Source: Chloroflexales bacterium ZM16-3 (GTDB lineage: Bacteria > Chloroflexota > Chloroflexia > Chloroflexales > Chloroflexaceae). Taken from it: a stretch of 64,000 nt of DNA. Positions within the stretch are counted from its first letter, which is position 1; each line of letters opens with the position of its first letter. The stretch lies in contig RYFE02000027.1 of NCBI GenBank assembly GCA_004138175.2, positions 1-64,000 on the forward strand, given 5' to 3'. The notes below the pieces were generated by a model that was not told the origin of the DNA, did not search any database, and was given only the letters and a program-made list of their open reading frames with translations. This document shows, one piece after another, positions 35,296-45,101 of this stretch. The position numbers and the translations under genes were made by a program.

Positions 35296-36768
35296 ATGAC
35301 ACAGACAGCCCTTCGCGACCTGCTTATCTTCCTCCCCGGAATTATGGGGAGTTCGCTGCGGCTCGATAATGTTGATTTGTGGGCTGTCTCTGGTCAGAGT
35401 GTCTGGCAGTTTTTCAAAACGGCCCCTAAACTGGGGAAGCGACTCCAGAAGCTCAAGCTCCGTGACGATGATTACCAGAAGTCGGATCTGGGTGACGGGA
35501 TCTCGGTCGGCGAGGTGATCATGGGCGATGCACTGGTCGCGCCCCTCCTAAGCATGGGTGGCTACCGCCCGATCATCACGCGCATTGCACACGACTTCGA
35601 TGGCGTGGTCACGGGCTCAGTACACGCACCACGCGACGAGGCCAACTTTTTCCCTTTCCCCTACGACTGGCGGCGCGACAACCGAGCCAGCGCCCTGCGG
35701 CTTAAGATGTTCATCGATCGTCAGCTCCCCAGGTGGCGCGAACACAGCGGCGCGAAGGATGCGAAGGTCGTCCTGATTGCACATAGTATGGGCGGCCTCG
35801 TCTCGCGCTATTACCTTGAGGCACTAGATGGCTGGAGTGACTGCCGCCTCCTACTGACGATTGCCACGCCTCATCGCGGTTCGCTCAATGCCGTAGATAC
35901 TCTCTCTAATGGGATCACGCTCTTTCCCTCCCTCACGCGAGTGATCCGTGATCTGACCTCAATCTACCAACTGCTGCCGATCTACGAGGCGATCACGGTG
36001 GGCGGGGCGCAAACCCGCGTGGCTGAGACCAACGCCCTTCCTGGTATCGACCAGAGCTGGGCCAAAGCGGCGCGCGAGGATTTTCACCTTGAGATTTATC
36101 GGCGTGCAAAGGAGAACCGGGCGATGGGCCGAAGCCAGCTCACAATCCCCTGGGTGGGTGTCCACCAGGATACCTTTCAGTCGGCATTTGTTGAGGATGG
36201 CCGGGTGATGATGAGCTACCATCTGCCCCCGATCATCGACATGGCTTTCGACGGTGGCGACGGCACAGTGCCGCGGGTCTCGGCAGTGCCAGCCGACTTT
36301 TCGAAGCAGGAGGAGGAGTTGTCGCGCTACTCGGCGCAACAGCACGGCTGGATCACCAATAACGAAATGACCCTCACGCCGCTGATCGAGAGCTTGCACA
36401 CTATCCTGTCGCCCGGCTCGCAGAACGTACTTGGCCGTGAGTCGGATCGGAAGCCCGCGATTAATCTGCGTGCCGATTCGGTGTTTGGGCCTGGCCAGCC
36501 CATCGTGCTGAGCCTCGCCGTGGAGAAGACTGAGCACACTTTGACGCTTGAGGCGCGGCTAGAGTCAACCACACCGAGCGCGAAGACGATAACGTCCAAG
36601 ATCGATGTGAAGCCCGGCGAGCGGATGTCCCTCAGCTTTACCGACGTGCCACCCGGTCTCTACCGGGTGGCGGTGCGCTCACGTGGGTTCAAAGGGCTTG
36701 CACCCGATCCGGTGCAGAGCTTGGTCGAACTGGTTGACGCTACAGCGGTTGAAGCGATGGATAGCTAA
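35296..36768 (+). CDS. LCAT/lipase-like alpha/beta hydrolase in the VMAP operon
   Basis: A protein of 490 residues. The N-terminus has IFLPGIMGSSL (oxyanion-side motif of lecithin:cholesterol acyltransferase-like lipases), then the nucleophile elbow AHSMGG (Ser about 164), a candidate Asp in GGDGTVP (about 319) and a candidate His in QQHGW (about 349). A C-terminal beta-sandwich-like region (370-490) has no catalytic motif. No signal peptide is seen, so it should act inside the cell. It is the first gene of an operon with VMAP, MoxR and vWA-NACHT-FGE genes, 16 bases before the next ATG. A membrane-lipid-attacking effector is the natural guess; not proven. Confidence 0.83.
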   Translation: MTQTALRDLLIFLPGIMGSSLRLDNVDLWAVSGQSVWQFFKTAPKLGKRLQKLKLRDDDYQKSDLGDGISVGEVIMGDALVAPLLSMGGYRPIITRIAHDFDGVVTGSVHAPRDEANFFPFPYDWRRDNRASALRLKMFIDRQLPRWREHSGAKDAKVVLIAHSMGGLVSRYYLEALDGWSDCRLLLTIATPHRGSLNAVDTLSNGITLFPSLTRVIRDLTSIYQLLPIYEAITVGGAQTRVAETNALPGIDQSWAKAAREDFHLEIYRRAKENRAMGRSQLTIPWVGVHQDTFQSAFVEDGRVMMSYHLPPIIDMAFDGGDGTVPRVSAVPADFSKQEEELSRYSAQQHGWITNNEMTLTPLIESLHTILSPGSQNVLGRESDRKPAINLRADSVFGPGQPIVLSLAVEKTEHTLTLEARLESTTPSAKTITSKIDVKPGERMSLSFTDVPPGLYRVAVRSRGFKGLAPDPVQSLVELVDATAVEAMDS

Positions 36769-36784
36769 GCCTGAGGAAAATGCC

Positions 36785-38881
36785 ATGCCCACAGCTAACC
36801 GCACATTTACTTGGCGCAAGACAGTCCCACAAGAGCTAGCCCAGTTCGCCATGCCTGATCTGTCAGAACATTTGCGCTGGCCACCCTATATCAGCCGGCT
36901 CGATCTGCTGGCCAACGAGGGGCGAGCCAGCGTTGTCCGCCAGTTCTACCAGCAGCTTCTCGGGCTCAAGCTTATCTATGAAGTCACCCCCTTCGATCCG
37001 CTGGACAGCGACGTCCAGCAGATCCGTCGGCCCAGCGAGATCCTGGCCAGCCGTGTCGGCACCTGTGTCGACCTCACGCTTCTCATGGCCGGAATGTGCC
37101 TAGCCGCCGACCTGTTGCCCCTAGTGGTGGTACTCGATGGGCACGCGCTCCTAGCTGTCTCGCTGACCAAAGGCCGCGCCGAGGCCCGCAACCTACCCCA
37201 TGTGCACGCGTTCGAGAACGGCCTGCTCCGCAACATCGATCATCTGCGCACGTGGGCAGATGACGAGGCGTACTTGCTGGTTGAGTGTACGGGCGTGGCC
37301 GCCAGCCAGGGTGGCCTCTCGCCACAAATGCCGGAGGGCGCAGGCCGCGACCGGCATGGCTACATGTCGTTCGACCGGGCGTGCGCGGCTGGTCTTGAAC
37401 AAATCGCGCAGCGCGCAGTCGCTAAGAATGTACAGGCCGGGACTAGCCAGCGGACGTTTCTTTTCGCTGCACACGTCCACGAGTTACAGCAGCGCGGATT
37501 CAAGCCGCTGAGCGATGCTGATCCGCCAGAAGTGATCGACCAGAGTGGGCACAATAATTTTGGCCAGGTCGGTACTATCGAACAGTTTATCGCTGGTGAC
37601 TATGTAGATGGAGATACGCTTACATTCGCCGGGCTCAGCGGAGCAGAGATAGCTGAGGCATTGCGGCGCATGAATGAGCGCCACCAGATATGGAATGCTC
37701 AGGTTGCCACCCTCTGCGCGATGCAGCTTGGTCTCTCGGTTGAAGCCATCTTTTACACTCAGTCGGCAACATGGAACCTGCCCCAGACGGTTGACATGGA
37801 TGCAGAGTCACCCCTCGAACTCTTTCGCCTCATTGTGCAAAAGCGCTACAACGACCGACCAAGTGATAGGGACTCACTGCTTGTCTTTGTCTGCGCTCTG
37901 GCATGCTCCAAGCTGATTAGTACCGATGACCAGCGACGACTCCATGACTGGGTTGATACTACCATTGAGCGTCTCGCAGAGACGCCTGCCGCGAGGGTTC
38001 GCCACACACAGCAGACCTACAGGCAGGCTGATGACATTGCGGCACAGGCCGAGCGCTACGCGCACGAGCCATTCTCGCTGCTGATTGACGTCGCGCCGAG
38101 CAGGGACGACCGTTATACGCTGCAAGTCCGCATCTTTCACCCCGCCGATATCGAGGCCAACCCACTTGACAGCACTACAGCCGACTTTACCGCTGACGAG
38201 CTACGCCAGGAGCTCAACGTGATACGGCGCAAGCTGCCGAGCTGGATCCGCTCCAGCGAGGGCGGCCTGCTCTTTGAGTTTCTGCTGCCCTTTGACCTCT
38301 TGGCTGAGCTTGAGGCTGGAGCATGGAAGCTCACTGACTGGCTATTCGAAGTCAAGCAGCGCTCGCCCGCAGATCTACCACTCGGGCAACTCCACCCGAT
38401 CATCGCACGCTGCTCCGATCGCACATCCGACGAGGAGCGCCAGTGGACGCGGCGCTGGCGTCAGTTCGAGCGGTGGCTGAGTGACCGGCAGCCAGAGATC
38501 GCTCCCCTACTGACTTGCCTGAACGATGACCACGCTTGCTATGTGTGTTATGAGAAGTGGCAAACAGAGAACCGCCTAGTCGGTGTGGTGATCGATGCCT
38601 TGCCCGACCCCGCGATACAGTGGGATGGGATCTTTGAAAAGATCCTCGAATCAGGACTGCCGGTTGCCCTCTGGCCAGCCCCGCGCCCAGAGGGCGCGGC
38701 CCTTCCCTCCTATAGTGAAGCTATTCTCCAAGATCAATCCGCCCGACTAGGCAACCTGCCGAGGGAGATCTGGGAACGACGTAAGAACCCCGCTATGGCA
38801 CATGAGGTCGCGGGACTGGTGCTGTTCTGGGATAATTACGACCGCCAGCCGCGACAGGTGCCATTTCAGGCACCGCAGTAG
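36785..38881 (+). CDS. VMAP-type protein: transglutaminase-like protease domain plus VMAP-C domain
   Basis: A protein of 698 residues. The N-terminal part has the transglutaminase-like cysteine protease pattern: GTCVDLTLLMAG (Cys about 94), then VVLDGHALLAV (His about 118). A variable middle contains repeats of EALRRMN-type helices. The C-terminal ~260 residues (RYTLQVRIF ... PSWIRSSEGGLLFEFLLP ... VALWP) match the VMAP-C domain of vWA-MoxR-associated proteins. In those ternary systems the VMAP protein is the effector or adaptor controlled by the MoxR ATPase and the vWA protein. The start is the ATG at 36785, after AGGAAA. Confidence 0.78.
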   Translation: MPTANRTFTWRKTVPQELAQFAMPDLSEHLRWPPYISRLDLLANEGRASVVRQFYQQLLGLKLIYEVTPFDPLDSDVQQIRRPSEILASRVGTCVDLTLLMAGMCLAADLLPLVVVLDGHALLAVSLTKGRAEARNLPHVHAFENGLLRNIDHLRTWADDEAYLLVECTGVAASQGGLSPQMPEGAGRDRHGYMSFDRACAAGLEQIAQRAVAKNVQAGTSQRTFLFAAHVHELQQRGFKPLSDADPPEVIDQSGHNNFGQVGTIEQFIAGDYVDGDTLTFAGLSGAEIAEALRRMNERHQIWNAQVATLCAMQLGLSVEAIFYTQSATWNLPQTVDMDAESPLELFRLIVQKRYNDRPSDRDSLLVFVCALACSKLISTDDQRRLHDWVDTTIERLAETPAARVRHTQQTYRQADDIAAQAERYAHEPFSLLIDVAPSRDDRYTLQVRIFHPADIEANPLDSTTADFTADELRQELNVIRRKLPSWIRSSEGGLLFEFLLPFDLLAELEAGAWKLTDWLFEVKQRSPADLPLGQLHPIIARCSDRTSDEERQWTRRWRQFERWLSDRQPEIAPLLTCLNDDHACYVCYEKWQTENRLVGVVIDALPDPAIQWDGIFEKILESGLPVALWPAPRPEGAALPSYSEAILQDQSARLGNLPREIWERRKNPAMAHEVAGLVLFWDNYDRQPRQVPFQAPQ

Positions 38882-38890
38882 GAGTTATGT

Positions 38891-39955
38891 ATGCGTGAAT
38901 GGCGTTTCTACAAAGGCACGGCGCGCAATGAGCCACTGCCCGCGCCCGAGGCAGGCCCGCCAATTCCGCCGGGCAGTCCCCTATACGGACTACCGGACGC
39001 GCCGCCCTGGCGCCGCTTCGATCTGCACAACCGCGACCGTCGGCGCGGCAAGGTGTTTCGTCCCGACGATGAGTTGATCGCGGTCGTCAATATGGCGATC
39101 TACCTGCGCCGGCCCTTGCTGATCACCGGTCGCCCCGGCACAGGCAAGTCGACTCTAGCATGGTCTATCGCCGAGGAGCTGGAACTGCCCTTGCTCCAGT
39201 GGCCAATTACGACGCGCACCACCCTCCAAGACGGGTTGTATACCTACGATGTGATCCGCCGACTCCAGGACGTGCAAATCTATGAGCGGCTGGCAGCCAG
39301 CGGTCCACACACGCCAACCGACGAGGAGCAGCCCCATAGCCAGTTTGATCCATCTCGTGAGATCGGCGAGTACCTAACCCTTGGGCCACTTGGGATGGCC
39401 ATGCTGCCCCCAGCCGAGGGGGCGCCGCCACTGCCGCGTGTCCTGCTAATCGACGAAATCGACAAGAGCGACATCGATCTACCAAACGACCTGCTTCATA
39501 TCTTCGAGGAGGGTGCGTTCGAGATTCGTGAGATCAGCCGCCATAAGAAGCTGGTACAGGCAGATACGGTCATGATTAGCACCCCTGACGGTGCCCAGGT
39601 GGCCGTGCAGGGCGATGGTAAGATCCGCTGCGCGGTCTTTCCGATTATCGTCATGACAAGCAATAAAGAGCGTGACTTCCCGCCCGCATTCCTGCGGCGC
39701 TGCCTGCGCTACGAGATGAAGGACCCCAGCCCTGAGGAGCTGGCGGAGATCGTGATCGCCCATCTGGGGACGGCAGTAGCGGTAGAACAGGTGGCCCGTA
39801 TCAACCAGTTTGCTGCGGAGCAGGTGAAAAACAACCTGGCAACCGACCAACTGCTCAACCTGCTGTACCTGCTTCGCCGTGAGGAGACGCTTGACCAGAA
39901 GCTCGTCGCGCAAATGACGGCGACACTGCTGAAAAACCTTGAGGCAGGCGCATGA
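38891..39955 (+). CDS. MoxR-type AAA+ ATPase of the VMAP system
   Basis: A protein of 354 residues with a single AAA+ module: Walker A GRPGTGKS (about 79), Walker B VLLIDEIDKSD (about 184) with the MoxR-typical insert before and after, sensor 1 IVMTSNKERDFPPAFLRR and a C-terminal lid. MoxR ATPases act as chaperones that remodel vWA partner proteins, usually by inserting metal or altering assembly. AGGAG precedes the ATG, and its stop overlaps the start of the vWA-NACHT-FGE gene as ATGA, so the two are made together. Confidence 0.92.
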   Translation: MREWRFYKGTARNEPLPAPEAGPPIPPGSPLYGLPDAPPWRRFDLHNRDRRRGKVFRPDDELIAVVNMAIYLRRPLLITGRPGTGKSTLAWSIAEELELPLLQWPITTRTTLQDGLYTYDVIRRLQDVQIYERLAASGPHTPTDEEQPHSQFDPSREIGEYLTLGPLGMAMLPPAEGAPPLPRVLLIDEIDKSDIDLPNDLLHIFEEGAFEIREISRHKKLVQADTVMISTPDGAQVAVQGDGKIRCAVFPIIVMTSNKERDFPPAFLRRCLRYEMKDPSPEELAEIVIAHLGTAVAVEQVARINQFAAEQVKNNLATDQLLNLLYLLRREETLDQKLVAQMTATLLKNLEAGA

Positions 39956-42900
39956 GCATTGCCGCTCTTGTGCGCGCCCTGGAGCAGATGAAAAGTGACC
40001 TGAGCGATGAGCAAATCGCTGAGGCGCTCTGGATGCTCCAGTACTTGCCCAACCCGACCGCGACGTCCGATACAGCAACTCCTCTCGCACCACAGGATGA
40101 AGGCGGTGGTGTAGAGTCTACTCAGGCGCAATTGTCATCCAAGATCAGAGATCGCTCCCCATCACAAAGCGACGCACAATTCCAGGAGACTGGGGACTCT
40201 GCTGGTAACCAGCGGCCAGACCAGAGTGTCCCTGAGCGGCGAGACGCCCCAGATGCCGACACGACCGATGATGCGAGGGCCGAGCTAAAGCAGCACGGGG
40301 GCCCATCGGTAGGTGCGTCGGGGGCGACGAGCGTCAGCATCTACGTGCCTGGTGAAGTGGCACTCCGTGACAGCCGTGCGTATGTGAGGTCGCTCCGCGC
40401 CCTCGACCGGCACGAGCGCTCGCGCCATCGTCAGTCATTAGACGAGCATGAGACCATCAGGCGGCTCCTCGAAGAGCGCGTTTTCTTGCCAGTCCAGCGT
40501 CCCGAGCGTGAGCGTTGGCTCGCGCTGCACCTAGTGCTCGACCATAGCCGATCAATGGGCATCTGGCACAAGCTGCGCGCCGAGCTACGCGCGCTCTTTG
40601 TGCGCCTGGGCGTCTTCAAGAATGTTCGCATCTGGGCGCTTGATGCGGAGAATAGCGCGCCGAAGTTGCGGCCCCTATCGCAGCAAGGGCACGCGGGCGT
40701 AAGTAACCTGCGCCCCTCCGCCCTAGTTGACCCAACCGGGCGCACTCTGGTGCTGGTGATTAGCGACGCCGTCTCGCCCGCCTGGCACGCAGGGGCTATG
40801 GCCGAAGCATTTGCGCAGTGGGGCAGGGTTGGGCCGACTGCCTTGCTCCAGGTGCTCCCGCAGCACCTCTGGCCGCGCAGCAGCCTGGGCAAAGGCTGGC
40901 AGGTGACCTTATTCGGTGCCGCCGGTGCGCCGAGCACCCGCCTCCGGATGCGGACACGTGGGCGCTCGGTGCGCGGGCGGCGCTTACCACTCGGTGTCCG
41001 CGTGCCGATCTTCGCCCTCACCCCCGACTCGTTCCACGACTGGTCTCGGATGGTGGCAGGCGTGCCAGGCGCGTCTGGAGTTGGCTATCATCTGGCGCTG
41101 CCTGTCACGAAAGGAGGCGACGCTGTAGCGCAGCCAGATCGGCTGATGACGCAGGCTGATGACGCAGAGGTAATCAAAGACTTTCTCCGAGCAACCTCGC
41201 CCACGGCCATCGATCTCGCCAAGCTACTCGCAGTGGCTCCCATCCTCAGCCTGCCGATTATTCGCACGATCCAGAGCCAGCTGATGCCTGCCTCTGGCCA
41301 GTCCCATCTGGCCGAGATCTTCCTGGGCGGGATTCTGCAGCCCCTGATATCCGACGACGATCCCGAGGAGACGATCTACACCTTTGTGCCCGGTGCCCGC
41401 GAGCTGCTCCTGAGTCATGCGGACCACCACGATACACGGTGCGCGTTCAAGGCGGTCTCAAGCTTCATTGAGGAGCAGGTCCGAAGCAGCTCGCGATTCC
41501 GCGCCTTCCTCGATGTGCCCGCAGGCGCGGACGACAGCCTCGCCGGCACAGTTCAAGCTGCCTTCGCCCATGCGACGGCCGCAGTGCTGCGCGACCTGGG
41601 CTACCACGATCTAGCCCTCGCCATGGTGGAGGCTCAGCGCCGCACGCAGCGCCCGTGGTTTGCGCGTGGCCACTCCCTCATAATTGGCGTCAGCGGATCG
41701 CTTCAGATGAAGCTGCCTAATGATCACCTTACCATAATCGAAGCCCAGACCGTCGCCGCTGTTCTGACAGATCCTGCCAATCCGCGCTACTTTACCGGTG
41801 CGCAGACCGGCAATATTTCTGTCAGCGATGTGTCCGGACGCGACCAGGTTGACCAGCAGATCAACCAACCTGCAGGAGGAGAGGCGCACGTCGGCGTGAT
41901 GGTTGGCTCTATCGGTGGCTACGTGCAGACTGGTGGGCTTGCGATTGGTGCGGTACACATCACCGTTGCGACGACCGGCCCAACCCTGAGCGATGAGGAG
42001 CGCCAGCTGCTCGCCCGCTACCTGCCGGCCATCCAGCAGAAGTATTGCCACCTGATGCTGCGCAACCGCGTCGCCCCCGAGCGCACCGGCAACGATGAGC
42101 GCGTCGTCCCTGAGCTCTACCTCGAAGAGGTCTACACCACCCTCACCACCGACGGCCCGGCGCGGATTGTGGTCGATGCCGAGCTTACGACGGCTGGACT
42201 GCGGAAGCGCCTCGCTGCGCTTGCGGAACATCCTGCGACCCCCGACCAGGTTGAGCCGCAGGATGTGCGCACCCTGGTCTATCGCCTGCTGACCCGCCGC
42301 ACAGCGGCGAAGGGCCGTGGTGCCCCGGCGCGCGATGACCTCGACGGCGCGGCGGAGGCGGCCTGGTCGCGTGACCCGCTGCCCGACGACACCCCGGCCA
42401 GCGCCCGCTTCCAGGTGCGCGAGACCCGGCCCGAGCTGGCGGTGGAGGCGCTGGCCCCGCAGGCGCTGGCCCCGCAGGCGCGGATCGTGCTCCTCGGCGG
42501 CCCCGGCAGCGGCAAGTCCACCGTGCTGCGCTATGTGGCCCTGCTCCTGGCCCAGTCCCTCGCACACGACACGCCCCCGCGCCTGCCCGGCTGGGGCGCG
42601 GCCCGCATCCCCTTCTTCATCCCCCTGGGCACGCTGAATGCGCAGCTTGATCAGACCGACGCCGCCGATGCTCTGATCGCCGCGCTGATGAGCGAGCTGG
42701 GCGGCACCGGCGACCTGCTGCCCACGGCGCAGGTGCGACATCTGCTCTTCGGCATGCTCCCGCGCACCATCCTGCTGCTCGACGGGCTCGATGAGCTCTC
42801 GGCGGAGGCGCGCCCCGCCCAGCCGACCGACCCGCGCAGCCGGGTGATCGCGGCGATCCGCCAGATCGCCCGCGACTACCCGGACACCGTGATCGTCGTC

Positions 42901-44940
42901 ACCTCACGCGAGCGCTCCTACCGCGCGCCGCGCGTCTTCCCCGCCGACGAGGGCTGGCAGACGCGGGTGGTGCAGCCCTTCGCCCGTGGCCAGGTGTGGG
43001 GCTTCCTCCAGCGCTGGTACGCGGCCATGGCCCGCGTCGGCGAGACGGGGGTGAGCGACGCGGGGGCGGCGCGGGCCGCGGCCGATCTCGGCGATCAGCT
43101 CGACGCCCAGCCGGCGTTGCGCCAGGCAATTGCCGCGACCGACCATGCCGACGGGCCGCAGCCGCCAGTCTCGCCCTTGCTGCTGACGATGCTAGCCATC
43201 CTGCACTACAGCCTCGGCGGCGAGCGCCTGCTAACCGAGCGCGCGCGGATCTACGAGCAGCTGGTGGTGCTGCTGCTGCACCGCTGGGAGCCGCGCCACA
43301 GCGACCCCTTTGTGAAGGGGCGCGACCTGGTGAGCCGGCTGAAAGACCCCCACGGCACGCGCGATGACGAGCTGCCGGATCTGAAGGGGGTCGACGATCT
43401 GCGCAGCATGCTGCATGAGGTGGCCTTCACGACCCACCGCGACGCGCCGGACGGCGAGAGCCGGGGCGTGATCGACGGCGACCGGCTCTTTGGCACCCTC
43501 AAGCGCTTCTTCTGGCACACCCACCGCTGTGAGGAAGCCCAGGCGACGGCGAAGGCCCAGCTCTTCCTGGCCGCGCTGAAGGATGAGGCCGGGCTGCTGG
43601 TGCCGCGCGACGAGCAGACCTACCAGTTTCCCCACCTCACCTTTCAGGAGTACCTGGCGGCCTGCCACCTGGCCGAGCACGAGGAGGGTGAGCAGGAGGC
43701 CTACGCCTGCTGGCAGGGGAAGGACGGCGACCGCTGGCGCGAGGTGATTCTGCTGATGATGGGGTGTTTACGTCGCCAGCGCAATGGCGTTCGGGTTGGT
43801 CGGCCCTGGCTCACCGACTGGCTGCTCGACACAAGCCGAGCGAAGACCCCAGCCCAGGCCCAGCGCGACGCCCTGCTGGCCGCCGACTGCTACAGCGATT
43901 TGGGCGGGCGGGCGGCACTCACCCGCTACAGCGAGGGGATTGAGGCGGCGCTGCGTACCGCGCTCGCCGCGATCCTCGTTCCCGTCGTGGTACCTGCGGG
44001 CCTCGCCGCCGCTGACCGCGTGCGCGCCGGGGTCATCTTGGGGGAGCTTGGCGACCCGCGCCCCGGCGTCTGTGATCTGCCGCCGCCGATGGTGGCGATC
44101 CAGGGTGGTAGCTTTGTAATCGGGAGCAGCGCGACTGAGGTAGATCATGCAAATAGGGTATACCGAGCGATAGGCGGATCGGATTGGGCAACCCAAGAGA
44201 TCAATGATCAACCCGTGGTGGTTTCATCGTTCGAACTGGCCCGCTACCCGGTGACGAACGCGCAGTTTCAGCAATTTATCGCCACTGGGGGCTACAACCC
44301 GGACGCATCCTGGTGGGATGTGGCCGGACGGGCGTGGCTGGCCCGCGAGGATCAGGCGACCACAGGACTCCAGCCATGGCAGCAACGCACGACAAAACGA
44401 CAACCCAGTTCTTGGGATGACCCGCGATTCGGGATCGCCCGCCCGAACCACCCGGTGGTTGGCGTCAACTGGTACGAGGCGACGGCATTCTGTACATGGC
44501 TAACGGCTCACCTGAATGATGGCTACACCTACCGTCTGCCGAGTGAGGCGGAATGGGAATATGCAGCGCGGGGCAGCGAGCGCCGGATCTATCCCTGGGG
44601 CGATACCGAGCCAGATGACGATCGCGCCAACTTCGATGGGCAGTACAATGGAACCAGTGCCGTCGGCTGCTTTCCGGCTGGGGCGACGCCAGGAACCGGG
44701 CTGTGCGACATGGCCGGGAATATCTGGGAGTGGACGCGCAGCGAATACCGAAATTACCCCTATGACCCGACCGATGGGCGCGAAGACGGGGCGGAGCCAG
44801 CACAAAAACAATTTACACTTCTCGGTGGCGCATGGTATAATCAACCGATCAACCTACGCGCGGCTAACCGTGCATACGAAACGGCTGAATACCATATTCG
44901 GGTTGTTGGTTTTCGATTTCTTCGGTACATTCGATTGTAA
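39952..44940 (+). CDS. vWA-like - NACHT NTPase - FGE-like (sulfatase-modifying) fusion protein
   Basis: A protein of 1662 residues. After a charged linker, a SAV_2336-type vWA-like domain (about 185-370) carries the metal motif DHSRS. A helical part leads to a glycine-rich beta stretch (about 610-665, NISVSDVSGRDQ). A NACHT-type STAND NTPase follows with Walker A LLGGPGSGKST (about 845) and Walker B ILLLDGLDELS (about 940), plus its helical arm (QFPHLTFQEYLAACHL). The C-terminal ~285 residues are an FGE/sulfatase-modifying domain: PVTNAQF, RLPSEAEWEYAARG, GNIWEWT, RVVGFRF. In conflict proteins this fold often serves as a ligand-binding sensor. As partner of MoxR it is the vWA arm of the VMAP ternary system, here fused to an NLR-like switch. 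Confidence 0.88.
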   Translation: MSIAALVRALEQMKSDLSDEQIAEALWMLQYLPNPTATSDTATPLAPQDEGGGVESTQAQLSSKIRDRSPSQSDAQFQETGDSAGNQRPDQSVPERRDAPDADTTDDARAELKQHGGPSVGASGATSVSIYVPGEVALRDSRAYVRSLRALDRHERSRHRQSLDEHETIRRLLEERVFLPVQRPERERWLALHLVLDHSRSMGIWHKLRAELRALFVRLGVFKNVRIWALDAENSAPKLRPLSQQGHAGVSNLRPSALVDPTGRTLVLVISDAVSPAWHAGAMAEAFAQWGRVGPTALLQVLPQHLWPRSSLGKGWQVTLFGAAGAPSTRLRMRTRGRSVRGRRLPLGVRVPIFALTPDSFHDWSRMVAGVPGASGVGYHLALPVTKGGDAVAQPDRLMTQADDAEVIKDFLRATSPTAIDLAKLLAVAPILSLPIIRTIQSQLMPASGQSHLAEIFLGGILQPLISDDDPEETIYTFVPGARELLLSHADHHDTRCAFKAVSSFIEEQVRSSSRFRAFLDVPAGADDSLAGTVQAAFAHATAAVLRDLGYHDLALAMVEAQRRTQRPWFARGHSLIIGVSGSLQMKLPNDHLTIIEAQTVAAVLTDPANPRYFTGAQTGNISVSDVSGRDQVDQQINQPAGGEAHVGVMVGSIGGYVQTGGLAIGAVHITVATTGPTLSDEERQLLARYLPAIQQKYCHLMLRNRVAPERTGNDERVVPELYLEEVYTTLTTDGPARIVVDAELTTAGLRKRLAALAEHPATPDQVEPQDVRTLVYRLLTRRTAAKGRGAPARDDLDGAAEAAWSRDPLPDDTPASARFQVRETRPELAVEALAPQALAPQARIVLLGGPGSGKSTVLRYVALLLAQSLAHDTPPRLPGWGAARIPFFIPLGTLNAQLDQTDAADALIAALMSELGGTGDLLPTAQVRHLLFGMLPRTILLLDGLDELSAEARPAQPTDPRSRVIAAIRQIARDYPDTVIVVTSRERSYRAPRVFPADEGWQTRVVQPFARGQVWGFLQRWYAAMARVGETGVSDAGAARAAADLGDQLDAQPALRQAIAATDHADGPQPPVSPLLLTMLAILHYSLGGERLLTERARIYEQLVVLLLHRWEPRHSDPFVKGRDLVSRLKDPHGTRDDELPDLKGVDDLRSMLHEVAFTTHRDAPDGESRGVIDGDRLFGTLKRFFWHTHRCEEAQATAKAQLFLAALKDEAGLLVPRDEQTYQFPHLTFQEYLAACHLAEHEEGEQEAYACWQGKDGDRWREVILLMMGCLRRQRNGVRVGRPWLTDWLLDTSRAKTPAQAQRDALLAADCYSDLGGRAALTRYSEGIEAALRTALAAILVPVVVPAGLAAADRVRAGVILGELGDPRPGVCDLPPPMVAIQGGSFVIGSSATEVDHANRVYRAIGGSDWATQEINDQPVVVSSFELARYPVTNAQFQQFIATGGYNPDASWWDVAGRAWLAREDQATTGLQPWQQRTTKRQPSSWDDPRFGIARPNHPVVGVNWYEATAFCTWLTAHLNDGYTYRLPSEAEWEYAARGSERRIYPWGDTEPDDDRANFDGQYNGTSAVGCFPAGATPGTGLCDMAGNIWEWTRSEYRNYPYDPTDGREDGAEPAQKQFTLLGGAWYNQPINLRAANRAYETAEYHIRVVGFRFLRYIRL

Positions 44941-44947
44941 ATACTCT

Positions 44948-45101
44948 TTGGCACGAATAAGTCCTGGGTTAAGCCGCAAAAGCGGGCGAAGCCGTATATT
45001 TATCCGTATTACTTTCGAGTTATTAGCGCCCGATTTTAGCAGCCGCTTCAAGCGCCGCCTGAAAGCGGCTGCTAACTTAACCCAGCGCTTATTCACGCCA
45101 A
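44948..45101. repeat. Nested inverted repeat between the intact and the broken FGE genes
   Basis: Outer arms at 44948-44973 and 45076-45101 share GAATAAG..CTGGGTTAAG with a few mismatches. An inner 13-bp perfect stem lies at 45036-45048 (TTAGCAGCCGCTT) and 45063-45075. The outer arms abut the 3' ends of two convergent FGE-encoding genes, so they may be shared 3' flanks of paralogues, a bidirectional terminator, or a small palindromic element. Confidence 0.7.
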
